From Paenibacillus sp. GSMTC-2017 (GTDB taxonomy: Bacteria > Bacillota > Bacilli > Paenibacillales > Paenibacillaceae), in NCBI RefSeq assembly GCF_016019935.1, contig NZ_JAECMT010000001.1:310022-374021 (forward strand): 64,000 bases of DNA, given 5' to 3'. The notes below the pieces were generated by a model. The model was not told where the DNA came from and did no database searches. It saw only the letters and a program-made list of their open reading frames with translations. Position 1 is the first letter of the stretch. Each line of letters opens with the position of its first letter. The position numbers and the translations under genes were made by a program. Shown piece by piece: positions 17,083-27,165 of the stretch.

Positions 17083-19590
17083 TTAGGTTCTAGGTTTTGC
17101 CCGGTTTGTAGCTACAGCTTCATATGGATTGTCAGGCCAATAATGTTTTGGGTATCGTCCTTTCAAATCCTTCTTCACTTCGAAATAAGCATTTTCCCAA
17201 AAGCTTGCTAAATCACGCGTTACCTGAACGGGTCGTTGTGAAGGGGACAACAAATGTAGCGTTACAGGCAGCCTTCCTCTTGCCAGCCTCGGCGTTTCTT
17301 TTAAACCGAACAACTCTTGAAGTCTGACTGCAAGCACCGGATTGTCTGGATCACTATAATCTATAGGGATTCGTGATCCACTTGGTACAACCCAATGCGT
17401 AGGAACTTGCTCATCTAGTTCTTGAGTCTGCTTCCAGCTCAGCATATTGCCAAGTAGTTGAAGCATCGATAGTTTTTGGAGATCTGCTTGACTTCTTAGT
17501 CCATAAATATGAGGTTTAAGCCAAGCTTCCATCGTTGCTAGGAGAGACTCTTCAGACGAATCTGGCCATTCTATATCTCCGCTAAGTTGCATAAGTCTCA
17601 TTCTACCAAGCAATGCTTTCGATTGTTTGTTGAAAGGTAACATATCAAAGCCCTTCTGACGAATTCCATATAATAAAGCTTCTGCAACTGCTTCTTGATC
17701 CGAGCTGTTTAGTGGACCTTCCTTCAACGTTAAAGCTCCAAGCTTCAATCGATATCTAGCTCGCACTGCTTTTACCGATTCGTCCCATTCGACCGCTTCT
17801 TCCTCATTTAAGAAGGATGACAATTGCGACTCTAGTTCTTCTATTCCGATTGCAGCGGCCGATCTAATCGTCCCTTCGGCACCCCCATCATCCATCTCAC
17901 ACACAACCAAATAAGAAAACAGTGAAAGAGGCTGCAATTGCTGTATTACAGCACCTCTTCCGTTAGCAAGCAAATAGCGTCCATCACTTCTTCGCTGTGC
18001 AATCCGATCTGGATAGGCGAGCGCCAATAATGCACCAATGGACAACTTAGCTGGACGTTTCTCAAGTTTAGTATTTGTACGATTATCGATTGCATGCTCA
18101 CCGTTCGAGAAGTGTTCTATCATTCGTTTCCACTGTGTTGCTTGCGTTTTTATACGATAAGCCGCTCTATTACTTTCATTAGCTTCACCTAACATATCAA
18201 GTCGCAGCTGAATATCTACATTTCGTTCGCTAGACAATAGATCACGATCGCTTAGAAGTGCTGCAATTTCACTTCCTTCTTTCAGCATGCCATGTTCCGA
18301 TGCAGCAAGTAACATTGCACCAAGTCTTGGATGTAAACCTAATTTCGCAATGTGTTTACCGACTTGCGAAGGTTTCCCATCGCTATCAAGCGCATGTAAT
18401 TGCTTAAGCAACGATCGCCCTTGAGTGTATGCAGCCTGTGGCGGTGGTGTTAACCATTCCAATTCTAATGGGTCTTTCACTCCCCATATTGCAAGTTCCA
18501 AAGCCATGGACGAAAGATCAGCTTCCATAATTTCTGGTTTTCCTTGACCCAGCAAATGTCCATGTTCTGCTTCACTCCATAGTCGATAACAAACGCCAGA
18601 AGCTTGTCTCCCCGCGCGTCCACGCCGTTGATCTGCTGATGCTTTAGAAACAGGAACCGTCTCCAAATGACTCATCCCCGATCGAGCCGAGAAACGAGAT
18701 ACTCTCATTAAACCGCAATCAACGACGATTCGGACACCTTCCACAGTTAAGCTTGATTCCGCTATTGAGGTTGCGAGAACAACTTTTCGCTCATTCGCTG
18801 CACATGCAGCTATTGCCTCACTTTGTTGTTCCAATGACAAACTGCCGTGCAGCTCCATCACTTTTGTATGAGAGGTCTTTCCGCGCTCGGATAACCAACG
18901 AGCTGTTCGTCTAATTTCGGCAACACCAGGTAAAAAAGCTAACAAATCACCTTCATGCTCATTAAGCGCATTTAAAATCGTTTGCCCAACATGCGGTTCA
19001 ATATGTCCATTTATTCGAGTCGATGAGTAATAAGTTTCAACTGGAAAGGAGCGCCCTTTACTTTTAATAATCGCAGCACCGCCGAGTAATTCAGCAATTG
19101 GCTTTTCCTCAAGCGTTGCAGACATAACGACAAGCCGTAGATCTTCCCGCAGAAGCCCTTGCGACTGTAGACATAACGCTAAACCTAAGTCGCTATGTAA
19201 ATGACGTTCATGAAACTCATCGAACAGGATTGCTCCGACACGTTCAAGTGCAGGATCTTCCTGTAGCATTCTGGTCAATACACCTTCTGTTACAACTTCA
19301 ATTATCGTTGAAGGCCCAACCTTCGTGTCCATCCGAACTCGGTATCCAACCGTTTCTCCAACCTTTTCCCCTAACGCATGAGCCATATAAAGGGCTGCAG
19401 AGCGAGCAGCTAGTCTACGCGGTTCAAGCATAATTATTCGTTTGTTCGATAACCATGGCTGCTTAAGCAAAGCAAGGGGCACTCTGGTCGTTTTCCCTGC
19501 GCCTGGCTCTGCAATAAGAATGGCATTGGTCCCTTTGCAGAGTGCATCTAGCAACTGCGGGAGCACCTCGTCAATTGGCAATTGCTTCAT
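17083..19590 (-). CDS. hrpB: ATP-dependent RNA helicase-like protein HrpB
   Basis: HrpB is a DExH-type helicase of superfamily 2. The 835-residue protein shows the P-loop Ala-Glu-Pro-Gly-Ala-Gly-Lys-Thr-Thr at about residue 30 and the HrpB-type box Asp-Glu-Phe-His-Glu-Arg-His. Further motifs are Ser-Ala-Thr-Leu, Ala-Thr-Ser-Ile-Ala-Glu-Ser-Ser-Leu-Thr and Gln-Arg-Arg-Gly-Arg-Ala-Gly-Arg, followed by a long HrpB-specific C-terminal region. Its cellular job is poorly known. The ATG at 19590 has GAGGG 6 bases upstream and gives Met-Lys-Gln-Leu-Pro-Ile; two ATGs further upstream (19608, 19605) have no such site. It starts 20 bases after the phosphodiester glycosidase gene. Confidence 0.93.
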   Translation of the reverse strand: MKQLPIDEVLPQLLDALCKGTNAILIAEPGAGKTTRVPLALLKQPWLSNKRIIMLEPRRLAARSAALYMAHALGEKVGETVGYRVRMDTKVGPSTIIEVVTEGVLTRMLQEDPALERVGAILFDEFHERHLHSDLGLALCLQSQGLLREDLRLVVMSATLEEKPIAELLGGAAIIKSKGRSFPVETYYSSTRINGHIEPHVGQTILNALNEHEGDLLAFLPGVAEIRRTARWLSERGKTSHTKVMELHGSLSLEQQSEAIAACAANERKVVLATSIAESSLTVEGVRIVVDCGLMRVSRFSARSGMSHLETVPVSKASADQRRGRAGRQASGVCYRLWSEAEHGHLLGQGKPEIMEADLSSMALELAIWGVKDPLELEWLTPPPQAAYTQGRSLLKQLHALDSDGKPSQVGKHIAKLGLHPRLGAMLLAASEHGMLKEGSEIAALLSDRDLLSSERNVDIQLRLDMLGEANESNRAAYRIKTQATQWKRMIEHFSNGEHAIDNRTNTKLEKRPAKLSIGALLALAYPDRIAQRRSDGRYLLANGRGAVIQQLQPLSLFSYLVVCEMDDGGAEGTIRSAAAIGIEELESQLSSFLNEEEAVEWDESVKAVRARYRLKLGALTLKEGPLNSSDQEAVAEALLYGIRQKGFDMLPFNKQSKALLGRMRLMQLSGDIEWPDSSEESLLATMEAWLKPHIYGLRSQADLQKLSMLQLLGNMLSWKQTQELDEQVPTHWVVPSGSRIPIDYSDPDNPVLAVRLQELFGLKETPRLARGRLPVTLHLLSPSQRPVQVTRDLASFWENAYFEVKKDLKGRYPKHYWPDNPYEAVATNRAKPRT

Positions 19591-19610
19591 CCGATTCCCT
19601 CTCATCATTG

Positions 19611-20459
19611 CTATTTCATTATACGAAGCATCTGAACGACTATTCGATCGTCGCCAGACAGTGATTTTTCCTTGCTTAACAATTGCGAAGATCCATCGCC
19701 ATCGAGAAAAATACCATCGACGAGTTTAGAATCACTTATCTTCTCTATAATCGCACTGCGGAACATTTCGAGAGTACCACTCGTTTCACTAACAACTAGA
19801 TAAAGTGTTCCTTTATCATCATAGACTGCACCAGAGCGTAAACGAAGTTCGTCAGGGAATGGAGCATTTTCAACTTTAGTTTGCTGAACCCAGCCCGCTT
19901 CATTACCGAGACTCATACTAATACCACCTTGTGCCCAGAAGCGAGTATGATCTTTTACTTTCACTTCAGAAGCTTTAGACACCACCTGAACACTTAGTCC
20001 GTCTGATTCGCCATCCCATACTAACGTTCCTCTAGCATACTTCACATTTTGTCCGCCGCTTCCAAAACCATTCATTTCTCCATTTACAGCATGACTGTTC
20101 ACAACGCTCATACTCAGAAGCGCATCATTATAAAAAAATCCACCGTTAATGCCCACTTTATCAGTTAACGTTACATTGTTATTAACTACTTCGAGTGTTA
20201 TGAACGCAGGTTTAGTCGTTAGCACATGCAGCTTCATACCGTTTGATGCTTCTACAGAAGAATATCGGTACTGTTTAATTGCTTCTAGTGGAGCTTCAAT
20301 ACCAGGACTTCGTCCACTTAAGGATGTTAAGATGAAATAAAACAAAAGACCAGAAACGACAAGCAAAGCAGATAATACACCGATAACAATTCTAATTTGT
20401 TTTCTGTTCAATCGGCCATTTTCTATTGGTGCTGACTGCGATTTATGTGGATTATCCAT
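19611..20459 (-). CDS. Membrane-anchored phosphodiester glycosidase family protein
   Basis: One N-terminal membrane span (about residues 25-47) is followed by a NAGPA/DUF2233-type domain. Its marks are Val-Gly-Ile-Asn-Gly-Gly-Phe-Phe, then Gln-Gly-Gly-Ile-Ser-Met, and near the end Ile-Phe-Leu-Asp-Gly-Asp-Gly-Ser-Ser. The related mammalian enzyme removes N-acetylglucosamine from a phosphodiester; bacterial members are thought to act on surface glycans or exopolysaccharide. The domain should lie outside the membrane. The ATG at 20459 has AAGGAG 6 bases upstream. It is the first gene of a unit with hrpB, a partner with no evident functional link. Confidence 0.85.
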   Translation of the reverse strand: MDNPHKSQSAPIENGRLNRKQIRIVIGVLSALLVVSGLLFYFILTSLSGRSPGIEAPLEAIKQYRYSSVEASNGMKLHVLTTKPAFITLEVVNNNVTLTDKVGINGGFFYNDALLSMSVVNSHAVNGEMNGFGSGGQNVKYARGTLVWDGESDGLSVQVVSKASEVKVKDHTRFWAQGGISMSLGNEAGWVQQTKVENAPFPDELRLRSGAVYDDKGTLYLVVSETSGTLEMFRSAIIEKISDSKLVDGIFLDGDGSSQLLSKEKSLSGDDRIVVQMLRIMK

Positions 20460-20550
20460 AAGCAACTCCTTGCTTTTTCATTGATTTATTAGTCTATACC
20501 TTCGGCGATAGGTTTGTCCACCCTGATTGACCTAATTTGGTTCAAAAAGG

Positions 20551-20591
20551 GGACAAAAGGCATCGCCGCTCTACGCTAGAGCTGCGATGCC
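20551..20591 (-). terminator. Terminator of the Cu-amine-oxidase-N protein gene
   Basis: GGCATCGC (20559-20566) pairs with GCGATGCC (20584-20591), and the stem continues inward with an AGCTCT/AGAGCG-like pairing. A T-rich tail follows on the minus strand. Confidence 0.85.
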
Positions 20592-20600
20592 TGAATGTAT

Positions 20601-22382
20601 CTATTCCGCTCGATCGTCCAGTGGATAGAAAATTAAATTAATTGGGAATGCTGATCCCGCTGGAGGACTGAATTCAATATCCAAACTTTCTTCTTTACCT
20701 GTTGTTTTGGCTAACATGACCATGCCATCGAATGCTGTAAGCACACCGGAAACAGGCGTCTTAACCATTTCACCATTAATTTTGAACGGGCCTTTGAAGG
20801 CACCGCCTCTTGCAAGTATCAGAATGGCCATCTTACGTGGCTTTTCGGAATGAATCTTATACACCGTGCCATAGTTGCCTGACAAAATAGCTTCTGTGCC
20901 ACGTTGTGGATCATATCCCTTCTGGAAAGGATCTACTTTACCGTCCCCGATAATGATCTTTTTTGGCTTAGTCAATCCCGTTTCAGATAAATCAGTTTTC
21001 CAGTCAAATCCGGCAATTTGGAAAGTTCCGCGAACATGTCCATTAAAGGCAAGCTTCGGCATCTCTAACATATGTGTAGAAACTTCATCATCAGCAGCAA
21101 ACGTAAACTGAACCTCCCCGTCTGTTTCTACATCATACATTAGGTTAACGCCTTGACCTGGGTAAAAGTCTGGGAATTGTTTATATACAAATGTACTACC
21201 TGGTGGTAAAGTCATTGTCTCTTCCACCGTATCATTCATCAAATAGTCTACCATTGCTTCACTACCGATCAAATGAGCATAGATAGAAGGGTAAACTTCG
21301 CCTTTGTTCGTCGTACGAACGGTAACTGGTTTGTCCGTATTGTTAGTAGCCAAAATAGCAAAGCCAACCTTTTTATCTGTACCATTTAAGTGATCCGCAT
21401 ACAAACGGCCTTTGCCGTTAATCGTATCCTGATACAATATTCCTTTTTCTGTGAACGTTTCTGGACTATCACTTAGCAATAGAGTCCGCGATTTATCTTC
21501 AGTAATGACTTTTTCAACGTCTGGAAGGTTAAAGTAATGTGCATACAACGTCTTCCAATCCGTTTTAATATACCCGCCAACAGGCTTTGTATAGACTGGG
21601 TATTCGACTTCACTTAGGTAAACTTCATCTTCAATGACTAGATCACGAGTATAAGTCGCGCTCACTTTACCGTTTTTGTCTGTCGCCGTTAATGTAACCG
21701 GATATGTACCTGCTTTGAAAAACACTTCTTCGTTCCCTGTCCATGTTAGCTTCAAACCTTCAGCATCAGGGTCATAACTTAAGTTAATGTATTTGATTGG
21801 CTCCCCGATTCGATAAGTTGGTTTACCGAAAGCAAATTTAGCGATTGGTTTTGAATTATTTTGATCAGGATCAAAATTGCCTTCTGGTTTTTTAACATGT
21901 AAAACATCTACTCGGCGAAGCTCGTTATTGTATGTATAGCTTGCACCCATATAGTCAGAAAGCCAAGTAAGTTTAATGAGCAGTCGACCATTGGATAACA
22001 TAGCAACATCATCGAAAGGGAATTCCAGTCCATTTACCCATGCTTTTTTGTTAACGGTGTCTAATAATATTTCGTGAGTAGGCGTTTCCATTACGATCAT
22101 TTTGGTAGCTGCCTGCCATTCTACTTTCATACCAAATGCATCGCCTAGAAACTTAGCCGGAACATATGTTTTTCCTTTTTTAATAATTGCTGGCGAATCA
22201 AGTGTCACTTGTTCTCCATTTACAAAAGCTTCTTTATTATCAATATATAATACAACATAAGAAGTTCCTGCAGAAATCGGTGGATCTAGCGCTGAAACTT
22301 GGGTAACCGGTGCTGTTAGTAGCAGCATCGATAACATCATCGCTGTTGCTTTCTTTTTTGTTCCCCATTTTTTTTGTGACAT
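20601..22382 (-). CDS. Secreted protein with copper amine oxidase N-terminal domain
   Basis: A signal peptide (Met-Ser-Gln-Lys-Lys-Trp, a hydrophobic stretch, Val-Ser-Ala) is followed by a copper-amine-oxidase-N-like domain (about residues 35-160). Its marks are Val-Asn-Gly-Glu, Tyr-Val-Pro-Ala-Lys-Phe-Leu and Gly-Met-Lys-Val-Glu-Trp. A PKD-like segment follows at about 175-255 with Tyr-Asp-Pro-Asp-Ala-Glu-Gly. The rest (about 260-593) is a beta-rich region that I do not recognise. In Paenibacillus and relatives such N-domains are common in surface proteins without oxidase activity, and nothing here suggests a copper centre. The ATG at 22382 gives the signal peptide and has GAGGAG 10 bases upstream; the 66 codons before it have neither. 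Confidence 0.85.
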   Translation of the reverse strand: MSQKKWGTKKKATAMMLSMLLLTAPVTQVSALDPPISAGTSYVVLYIDNKEAFVNGEQVTLDSPAIIKKGKTYVPAKFLGDAFGMKVEWQAATKMIVMETPTHEILLDTVNKKAWVNGLEFPFDDVAMLSNGRLLIKLTWLSDYMGASYTYNNELRRVDVLHVKKPEGNFDPDQNNSKPIAKFAFGKPTYRIGEPIKYINLSYDPDAEGLKLTWTGNEEVFFKAGTYPVTLTATDKNGKVSATYTRDLVIEDEVYLSEVEYPVYTKPVGGYIKTDWKTLYAHYFNLPDVEKVITEDKSRTLLLSDSPETFTEKGILYQDTINGKGRLYADHLNGTDKKVGFAILATNNTDKPVTVRTTNKGEVYPSIYAHLIGSEAMVDYLMNDTVEETMTLPPGSTFVYKQFPDFYPGQGVNLMYDVETDGEVQFTFAADDEVSTHMLEMPKLAFNGHVRGTFQIAGFDWKTDLSETGLTKPKKIIIGDGKVDPFQKGYDPQRGTEAILSGNYGTVYKIHSEKPRKMAILILARGGAFKGPFKINGEMVKTPVSGVLTAFDGMVMLAKTTGKEESLDIEFSPPAGSAFPINLIFYPLDDRAE

Positions 22383-22654
22383 TAAAAAACAACTCCTCAA
22401 TCTCTCTGGTAGTAAAGTGGCTATATCTCTCCGTTTATCAAGCCCTAACAATAGACGCTTAACATCTGGAAAAGTTGCACTATTTTCTCCTTTTTTCGAT
22501 ATCAAACCCCGAAAAGCAACAAGATACTTGCCTGAAATAATTAAATTAATGACTTGGATGCATACACTTATCTCTATCATATTACCCAGTTCATGCTCTA
22601 TTAGACCTCAATATATGTTTATTCTATTCGTCGCCAATCACACGAGCATCTACA

Positions 22655-23380
22655 TTATTCATTCAAAGACAAACATTTCTCCACAAATTGAATGACTTCC
22701 GGGCGGATCGGAATTAACCCCTGCTCTGCCGAGTTTGGATCTTTCCGTAGTTTCCAAAACTTATCCATCAGATCCGTATTACCAGCGAAGGTCGCATCCG
22801 AAAGCCGATTTAGCTCCGCTGTAATTGCAGTTCCCTCTACCGAATGCGGCTCAACCCCACCTTGAATACATTGCTCTATCCGTTTGATAAGTCTTATCCA
22901 TCCGTTTGTCATCTCATCGTTATTTTCCATTCTGGGTAAGCACACTTTAAGTACTTTAAGCTCTTCTTCGTTAAAGTAATGTTGCCAAATTCTTCGTGAC
23001 GAACTGGGTTTCCGCACAAGCGGAAGGAGCGTATCCCAGTTCAACTCATCGTCCAACTGATGAAAGTTCAGCAACGCTGTCGTGTACTCTATATATTCAT
23101 GCATCCGAGCAGCCTCTTCCTCCAGATGCTTGCGATGCACCTCAAGTATTTGCCGGGTAGACAGCTCATTCAAACTATCTTGAATATCATCTAAAGAAAG
23201 ACCTAGTTTCTTCAATAGAACTATTTTCTCCAATTTAATCAAATCTTCCTCTGAATATACGCGTCGACCCCCGGCTTCCGTTCTACTTGGACTAACCAGT
23301 TTAATCTGATCATAATATCGAATTGTTCTTACAGAAAGCCCTAGCTTGTTGGCAAGTTTCCCAGTCGTCCAATCTTCCAT
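22655..23380 (-). CDS. MerR family transcriptional regulator
   Basis: The first 70 residues form a MerR winged helix: Trp-Thr-Thr-Gly-Lys-Leu-Ala, Ser-Val-Arg-Thr-Ile-Arg-Tyr-Tyr-Asp, and Gly-Gly-Arg-Arg-Val-Tyr. A dimerisation helix follows at about 80-110. The C-terminal 110 residues are helical and acidic, without metal-binding Cys pairs, so a ligand- or drug-sensing rather than metal-sensing member is likely. A promoter target could not be seen. The gene lies between the serine hydrolase operon and the secreted protein gene, with 117 and 272 bases on the two sides. Confidence 0.9.
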   Translation of the reverse strand: MEDWTTGKLANKLGLSVRTIRYYDQIKLVSPSRTEAGGRRVYSEEDLIKLEKIVLLKKLGLSLDDIQDSLNELSTRQILEVHRKHLEEEAARMHEYIEYTTALLNFHQLDDELNWDTLLPLVRKPSSSRRIWQHYFNEEELKVLKVCLPRMENNDEMTNGWIRLIKRIEQCIQGGVEPHSVEGTAITAELNRLSDATFAGNTDLMDKFWKLRKDPNSAEQGLIPIRPEVIQFVEKCLSLNE

Positions 23381-23497
23381 TGGCTAGCACCCTCTCGAAA
23401 ATGGTTGTTGCAGCACTGATTCTAGTATACGTAATGAAACTCTTTGGAGGAAGCTATGAAAATAGCCAAACAGAGAGCATTCAAAGTCAGGTATAAC

Positions 23498-24526
23498 TCA
23501 ACATTCCACTAAAAGCTTCTTAATCAGTGGCCATATGTCACGCGGCTTGCCTACGATTTTGGAAGTAGTTGCAACAATTAAGTCTTGTTTCGGCAAACAA
23601 CAGATTATGTTACCTCCATCTCCCATTGCTAAATATGCAACCATATCATCCTCTTCATATAACCACCATAAATAACCGTATTTGTTTGAGTTCATCTTTA
23701 ACGACGCTTCAATCCATGGTTTAGATATAATCTGCTTTTCTTCCCATTTACCACCATTCATATATAAAAATCCAAACCGTGCCATATCTCTTGCAGATAG
23801 CGTAAGACCCCATCCTCCTGTAGATATCCCATTGGGATCATGAACCCATCCTTTTAGGTCATTCCCAAACAGATCACCTAGTCCAAACGATGATAAATTG
23901 TAATCAGCAATGACCTTCATTCCTATTGGTCCAAATAAATGTTCATTTGCAAACTCACGTGCACTTTGACCCGTTGTACGAGTAATAATGGCCGAAAGCA
24001 AATGAGTACCGACAGTACAATATTGGAACACACCGGGTCGACCCTTTAGGCCCAATTGATCAAGGGTATACTTAACCCAATCCTTCTGCCTACGCAACCT
24101 ATCTAGCGGTTCCATCACACCTCCCCCTGGTTTCCAAGTAAAGGGGAATGGTGCTGTCATCGTCAGAAGATGTTTTATTGTTACCGCTATTTTCCTTTTA
24201 TCTACGGGATTAGACACATATTCAGGGAAGAAGTCCATTACCTTCTCGTCAACACTTTTAATATATCCAGTATCTATGGCGATACCAATAAGTGCTGATA
24301 TAACACTTTTTGTAACAGAAGCGACGTGGTGCGAATCATTTTGACTGCTGTTGTTGTAATATTTTTCAAAAGCAATGTAACCTTTCTGGACAACTACAAT
24401 GCTATTTAAGTTACTAAATTGTTTCTTGATGGTAGTATCAAGGTCGGTAAACTTATCCCTATTTGTGCCCAAAGTTGCTGGGTCTTTCGTCTGCCAAGCT
24501 GTCGTAGGCCAATAAGCTCGATCCAT
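23498..24526 (-). CDS. Serine hydrolase of the beta-lactamase class C fold
   Basis: This cytoplasmic 342-residue protein has the nucleophile motif Ser-Val-Thr-Lys at about residue 70 and a Tyr-Cys-Thr motif in the position of Tyr-x-Asn, and a Gly-Asp-Gly-Gly-Asn segment near the end in the place of His/Lys-x-Gly. Such enzymes hydrolyse esters, peptides or lactams; no signal peptide is present. The ATG overlaps the stop codon of the UvrA-like gene as TAATG with GGAGG 8 bases before it, so translation of the two is coupled. That arrangement suggests the two act in one process, possibly self-protection against a compound. Confidence 0.85.
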   Translation of the reverse strand: MDRAYWPTTAWQTKDPATLGTNRDKFTDLDTTIKKQFSNLNSIVVVQKGYIAFEKYYNNSSQNDSHHVASVTKSVISALIGIAIDTGYIKSVDEKVMDFFPEYVSNPVDKRKIAVTIKHLLTMTAPFPFTWKPGGGVMEPLDRLRRQKDWVKYTLDQLGLKGRPGVFQYCTVGTHLLSAIITRTTGQSAREFANEHLFGPIGMKVIADYNLSSFGLGDLFGNDLKGWVHDPNGISTGGWGLTLSARDMARFGFLYMNGGKWEEKQIISKPWIEASLKMNSNKYGYLWWLYEEDDMVAYLAMGDGGNIICCLPKQDLIVATTSKIVGKPRDIWPLIKKLLVEC

Positions 24527-26943
24527 TATAGATACCTCCCGATTAAAGAAGTTGGATTAGATTTCAGTAGCCCGGGTGATCCTTCTCCAATAATATACCC
24601 TCCATCTGCACCCCCACCTGGACCTAATTCAATAAGCCAATCGCATCTAGAAAGTACATCCGAATTATGCTCAATAACAAGCACTGAATTTCCCTTATCT
24701 ACGAGTTCATTCAACATTTCTATTAGCTTTGAAGTATCATACAGACTAAGACCCGTTGTAGGTTCATCTAGTACATACAAAATATTGCCTCGCCGTCTTC
24801 GACCGATCTCTTTTGCCAGCTTTATCCGTTGTGCTTCTCCACCACTTAATGTTGGTGTGGGCTGACCAAGTTTAATGTATCCCATCCCAATTCGCTCCAT
24901 CACCTTCAAAACGCCAATGATGTTACTACTATCTTCAAAGAAAAGCACAGCTTCTGATACACTCATTTCAAGAACATCATAAATCGTTTTGTTTTTATAT
25001 GTCACAGATAAAGCTTCTTCATTAAATCGTTTGCCATGGCATTCTGCGCATGTTTTATTTATCTTCAGATTACCTCCAAGCCATATGGTTTCGTGTCCGC
25101 TACCGCTACATAATGAACAAGCACCTTTTGTATGAAAAGAAAAATGTCCTGCGGATAAATGACGCCGCTTCGATTCTGGGCTTTCTGCAAACAACTTGCG
25201 TATTTTATCCCAAATACCAATGTAAGTAGCTGGATTAGAGATGGCACTTCTCCCGATTGGTGCTTGAGATATTTCAGCGTAACCACAAATATGTTCCGCG
25301 CCTTCCAACCTATCTGCAACAACTTGAGTAAATTTTGTAACTCCATCTTCTGGGCTATCCATTTCATCTTCTTCAGTGTCGTCTGACGACTGGTCTCGAA
25401 AATAGCTCTTGAGAAGTGGAAGTAACGTATTTGAAATGAGTGAGCTTTTTCCGCTTCCCGACATACCTGCAACTCCAACCATTACGCCTAGAGGAATGGT
25501 AACCGTCACGTCTTTTAGATTGTTTGTTTTCGCATGTTTAATTGTTAGTCCGTGAGTCGATTCAATGTTCAGACGATTACTTTTTGCTGGCAAAGTATTT
25601 AGGCCCAAAAGATACTGACCTGTAATCGATTCTTTACAGACAAGCAGTCCTTCTAAATCACCCTCATAAATGACCCGTCCACCTTCAATCCCTGCTTTTG
25701 GCCCCATATCAATAATATGATCCGCCATTTTGATTGCATGTTTATCATGTTCTACAACGATCACGGTGTTGCCTAAATCTCTAAGCTCATAGATTGATTC
25801 CAGCAGTTCAATTTTTTCACATACGTGTAATCCTGCTGTTGGTTCATCTAGAACATAGATGAGAGAATCCATTTTTAAATCTAAATGTGCATGTAAAAAT
25901 AACCGTTGTACTTCTCCACCACTTAGCGATGGCATCTCTCTGTATAGAGAAAGATGTCCAAGTCTAGCCTTAATCAAGTTATTAACTTTACGAAGTATGT
26001 CGTGTAATAGATTTTCTCCAAATTGCGAGAGCATCTTTTGCTGTTGTACTTCTTTTAAATGATTGTTCACTTCTGATATAGTCATCTGCCCAAGTTCGCC
26101 GATATGTTTGCCATTGAGATGCACTCTTCGTGCTTCCTCTCCAATTCTAAACCCATGACAATCCGTACAATGAACTTTGGAATAAACACCGCTTATATCT
26201 TCACCTCTACCAATTCTTGTATTAAAAATATTGATTAAACAAGCGCTACGTTTATTAGAGTTACCGTTCGCATACTGCCCATAAATAATTTCTTCTTGCA
26301 CTTCTTCAGGTAATTCAGAAAAAGCTACCGATAAATAGTCGGTAAATTTCCGATGGAATAATCGCAAATAACCTGGGGTTAACCGAACACCGTCAAGCAC
26401 TTGTTCCAATGTTATGTTGTAATCTGTTACGAGTTTTTCCATATGAACTTCAAAATACGTTCCACGACCGGAACATTTGATACACATTCCATTTGGAGAA
26501 TTGAAGGAGAAATAAGTTGGCGGAAGACGTTCCTCTATGCTATCGCATTGCAAGCAAGATAAATTATCGCTCACAGGAATTCCGCAGTTGGAACAAGCTA
26601 TAGTACCTTCTCCGGCATAGAGCAATGCAAGCAAATTGATAATGTTCGTCCTTGAACCTACCGTTGATCTAACGTTGCTTTGGCGAATAATATTTTGCTG
26701 TACGGCAATAGCAGGACTAATACCTTGAATACTGTCGAACTTGTCATCATCATCAATCCCAGCGAGTATACCTAACGATTGCAAATACTGTTTGCGCCCT
26801 TCTTCAAAAATAATATCGAACATAAGACTCGATTTGCCTGACCCACTAACTCCTGTTGCAACTACAAGCTTGTTTTTAGGAATAGAGATGTCTATGTTTT
26901 TGAGATTATGCGCTCGTGCTCCCTTTATCGTTATAAACTTCAT
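24526..26943 (-). CDS. UvrA-like ABC ATPase (UvrA2/DrrC type)
   Basis: The 805-residue protein has the UvrA plan: two ABC domains, each with Walker A (Gly-Val-Ser-Gly-Ser-Gly-Lys-Ser-Ser near residue 31; Gly-Met-Ser-Gly-Ser-Gly-Lys-Ser-Ser in the second half), a Leu-Ser-Gly-Gly-Glu signature and Leu-Asp-Glu-Pro-Thr. Zinc-binding Cys-x2-Cys pairs lie at about 118-135, 152-160 and in the second half. It is about 130 residues shorter than housekeeping UvrA (about 940-950) and lacks most of the UvrB-binding insertion. Shorter UvrA-like proteins of this type are linked to resistance against DNA-binding antibiotics in producers; that role here is an inference. AAGGGG lies before the ATG. Confidence 0.88.
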   Translation of the reverse strand: MKFITIKGARAHNLKNIDISIPKNKLVVATGVSGSGKSSLMFDIIFEEGRKQYLQSLGILAGIDDDDKFDSIQGISPAIAVQQNIIRQSNVRSTVGSRTNIINLLALLYAGEGTIACSNCGIPVSDNLSCLQCDSIEERLPPTYFSFNSPNGMCIKCSGRGTYFEVHMEKLVTDYNITLEQVLDGVRLTPGYLRLFHRKFTDYLSVAFSELPEEVQEEIIYGQYANGNSNKRSACLINIFNTRIGRGEDISGVYSKVHCTDCHGFRIGEEARRVHLNGKHIGELGQMTISEVNNHLKEVQQQKMLSQFGENLLHDILRKVNNLIKARLGHLSLYREMPSLSGGEVQRLFLHAHLDLKMDSLIYVLDEPTAGLHVCEKIELLESIYELRDLGNTVIVVEHDKHAIKMADHIIDMGPKAGIEGGRVIYEGDLEGLLVCKESITGQYLLGLNTLPAKSNRLNIESTHGLTIKHAKTNNLKDVTVTIPLGVMVGVAGMSGSGKSSLISNTLLPLLKSYFRDQSSDDTEEDEMDSPEDGVTKFTQVVADRLEGAEHICGYAEISQAPIGRSAISNPATYIGIWDKIRKLFAESPESKRRHLSAGHFSFHTKGACSLCSGSGHETIWLGGNLKINKTCAECHGKRFNEEALSVTYKNKTIYDVLEMSVSEAVLFFEDSSNIIGVLKVMERIGMGYIKLGQPTPTLSGGEAQRIKLAKEIGRRRRGNILYVLDEPTTGLSLYDTSKLIEMLNELVDKGNSVLVIEHNSDVLSRCDWLIELGPGGGADGGYIIGEGSPGLLKSNPTSLIGRYL

Positions 26944-27064
26944 TCAATCGCCCCTTAATAACGTTTATTTGTCGTTATCCCCCGTTGTCTTTCTCAACTC
27001 ACTTTCATCATATGTAGATTTTTTATTTGATTCTTTGCAATTCTTGCTATGTTGACGTAAATAG

Positions 27065-27088
27065 AAAAAGGACTCCCGCAGGAGCCCT
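27065..27088 (-). terminator. Terminator of the DAO - DinB - barstar - AraC run
   Basis: On the minus strand a GGGCTCC/GGAGTCC stem is followed by TTTTTCTATTT. It lies 78 bases beyond the AraC stop codon. Confidence 0.75.
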
Positions 27089-27165
27089 CAAAAAATTGCA
27101 ACCATTATAACTCTGCTTTTTTGGGCAGTTGATGTTCAAGAAGTCATCCTTATTTGCTCAGGTTA

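Noticed and set aside
26958..26978. ATAACG ... CGTTAT repeat upstream of the UvrA-like gene
   Set aside because: The arms are only 6 bases and A+T-rich; too weak to call an operator.
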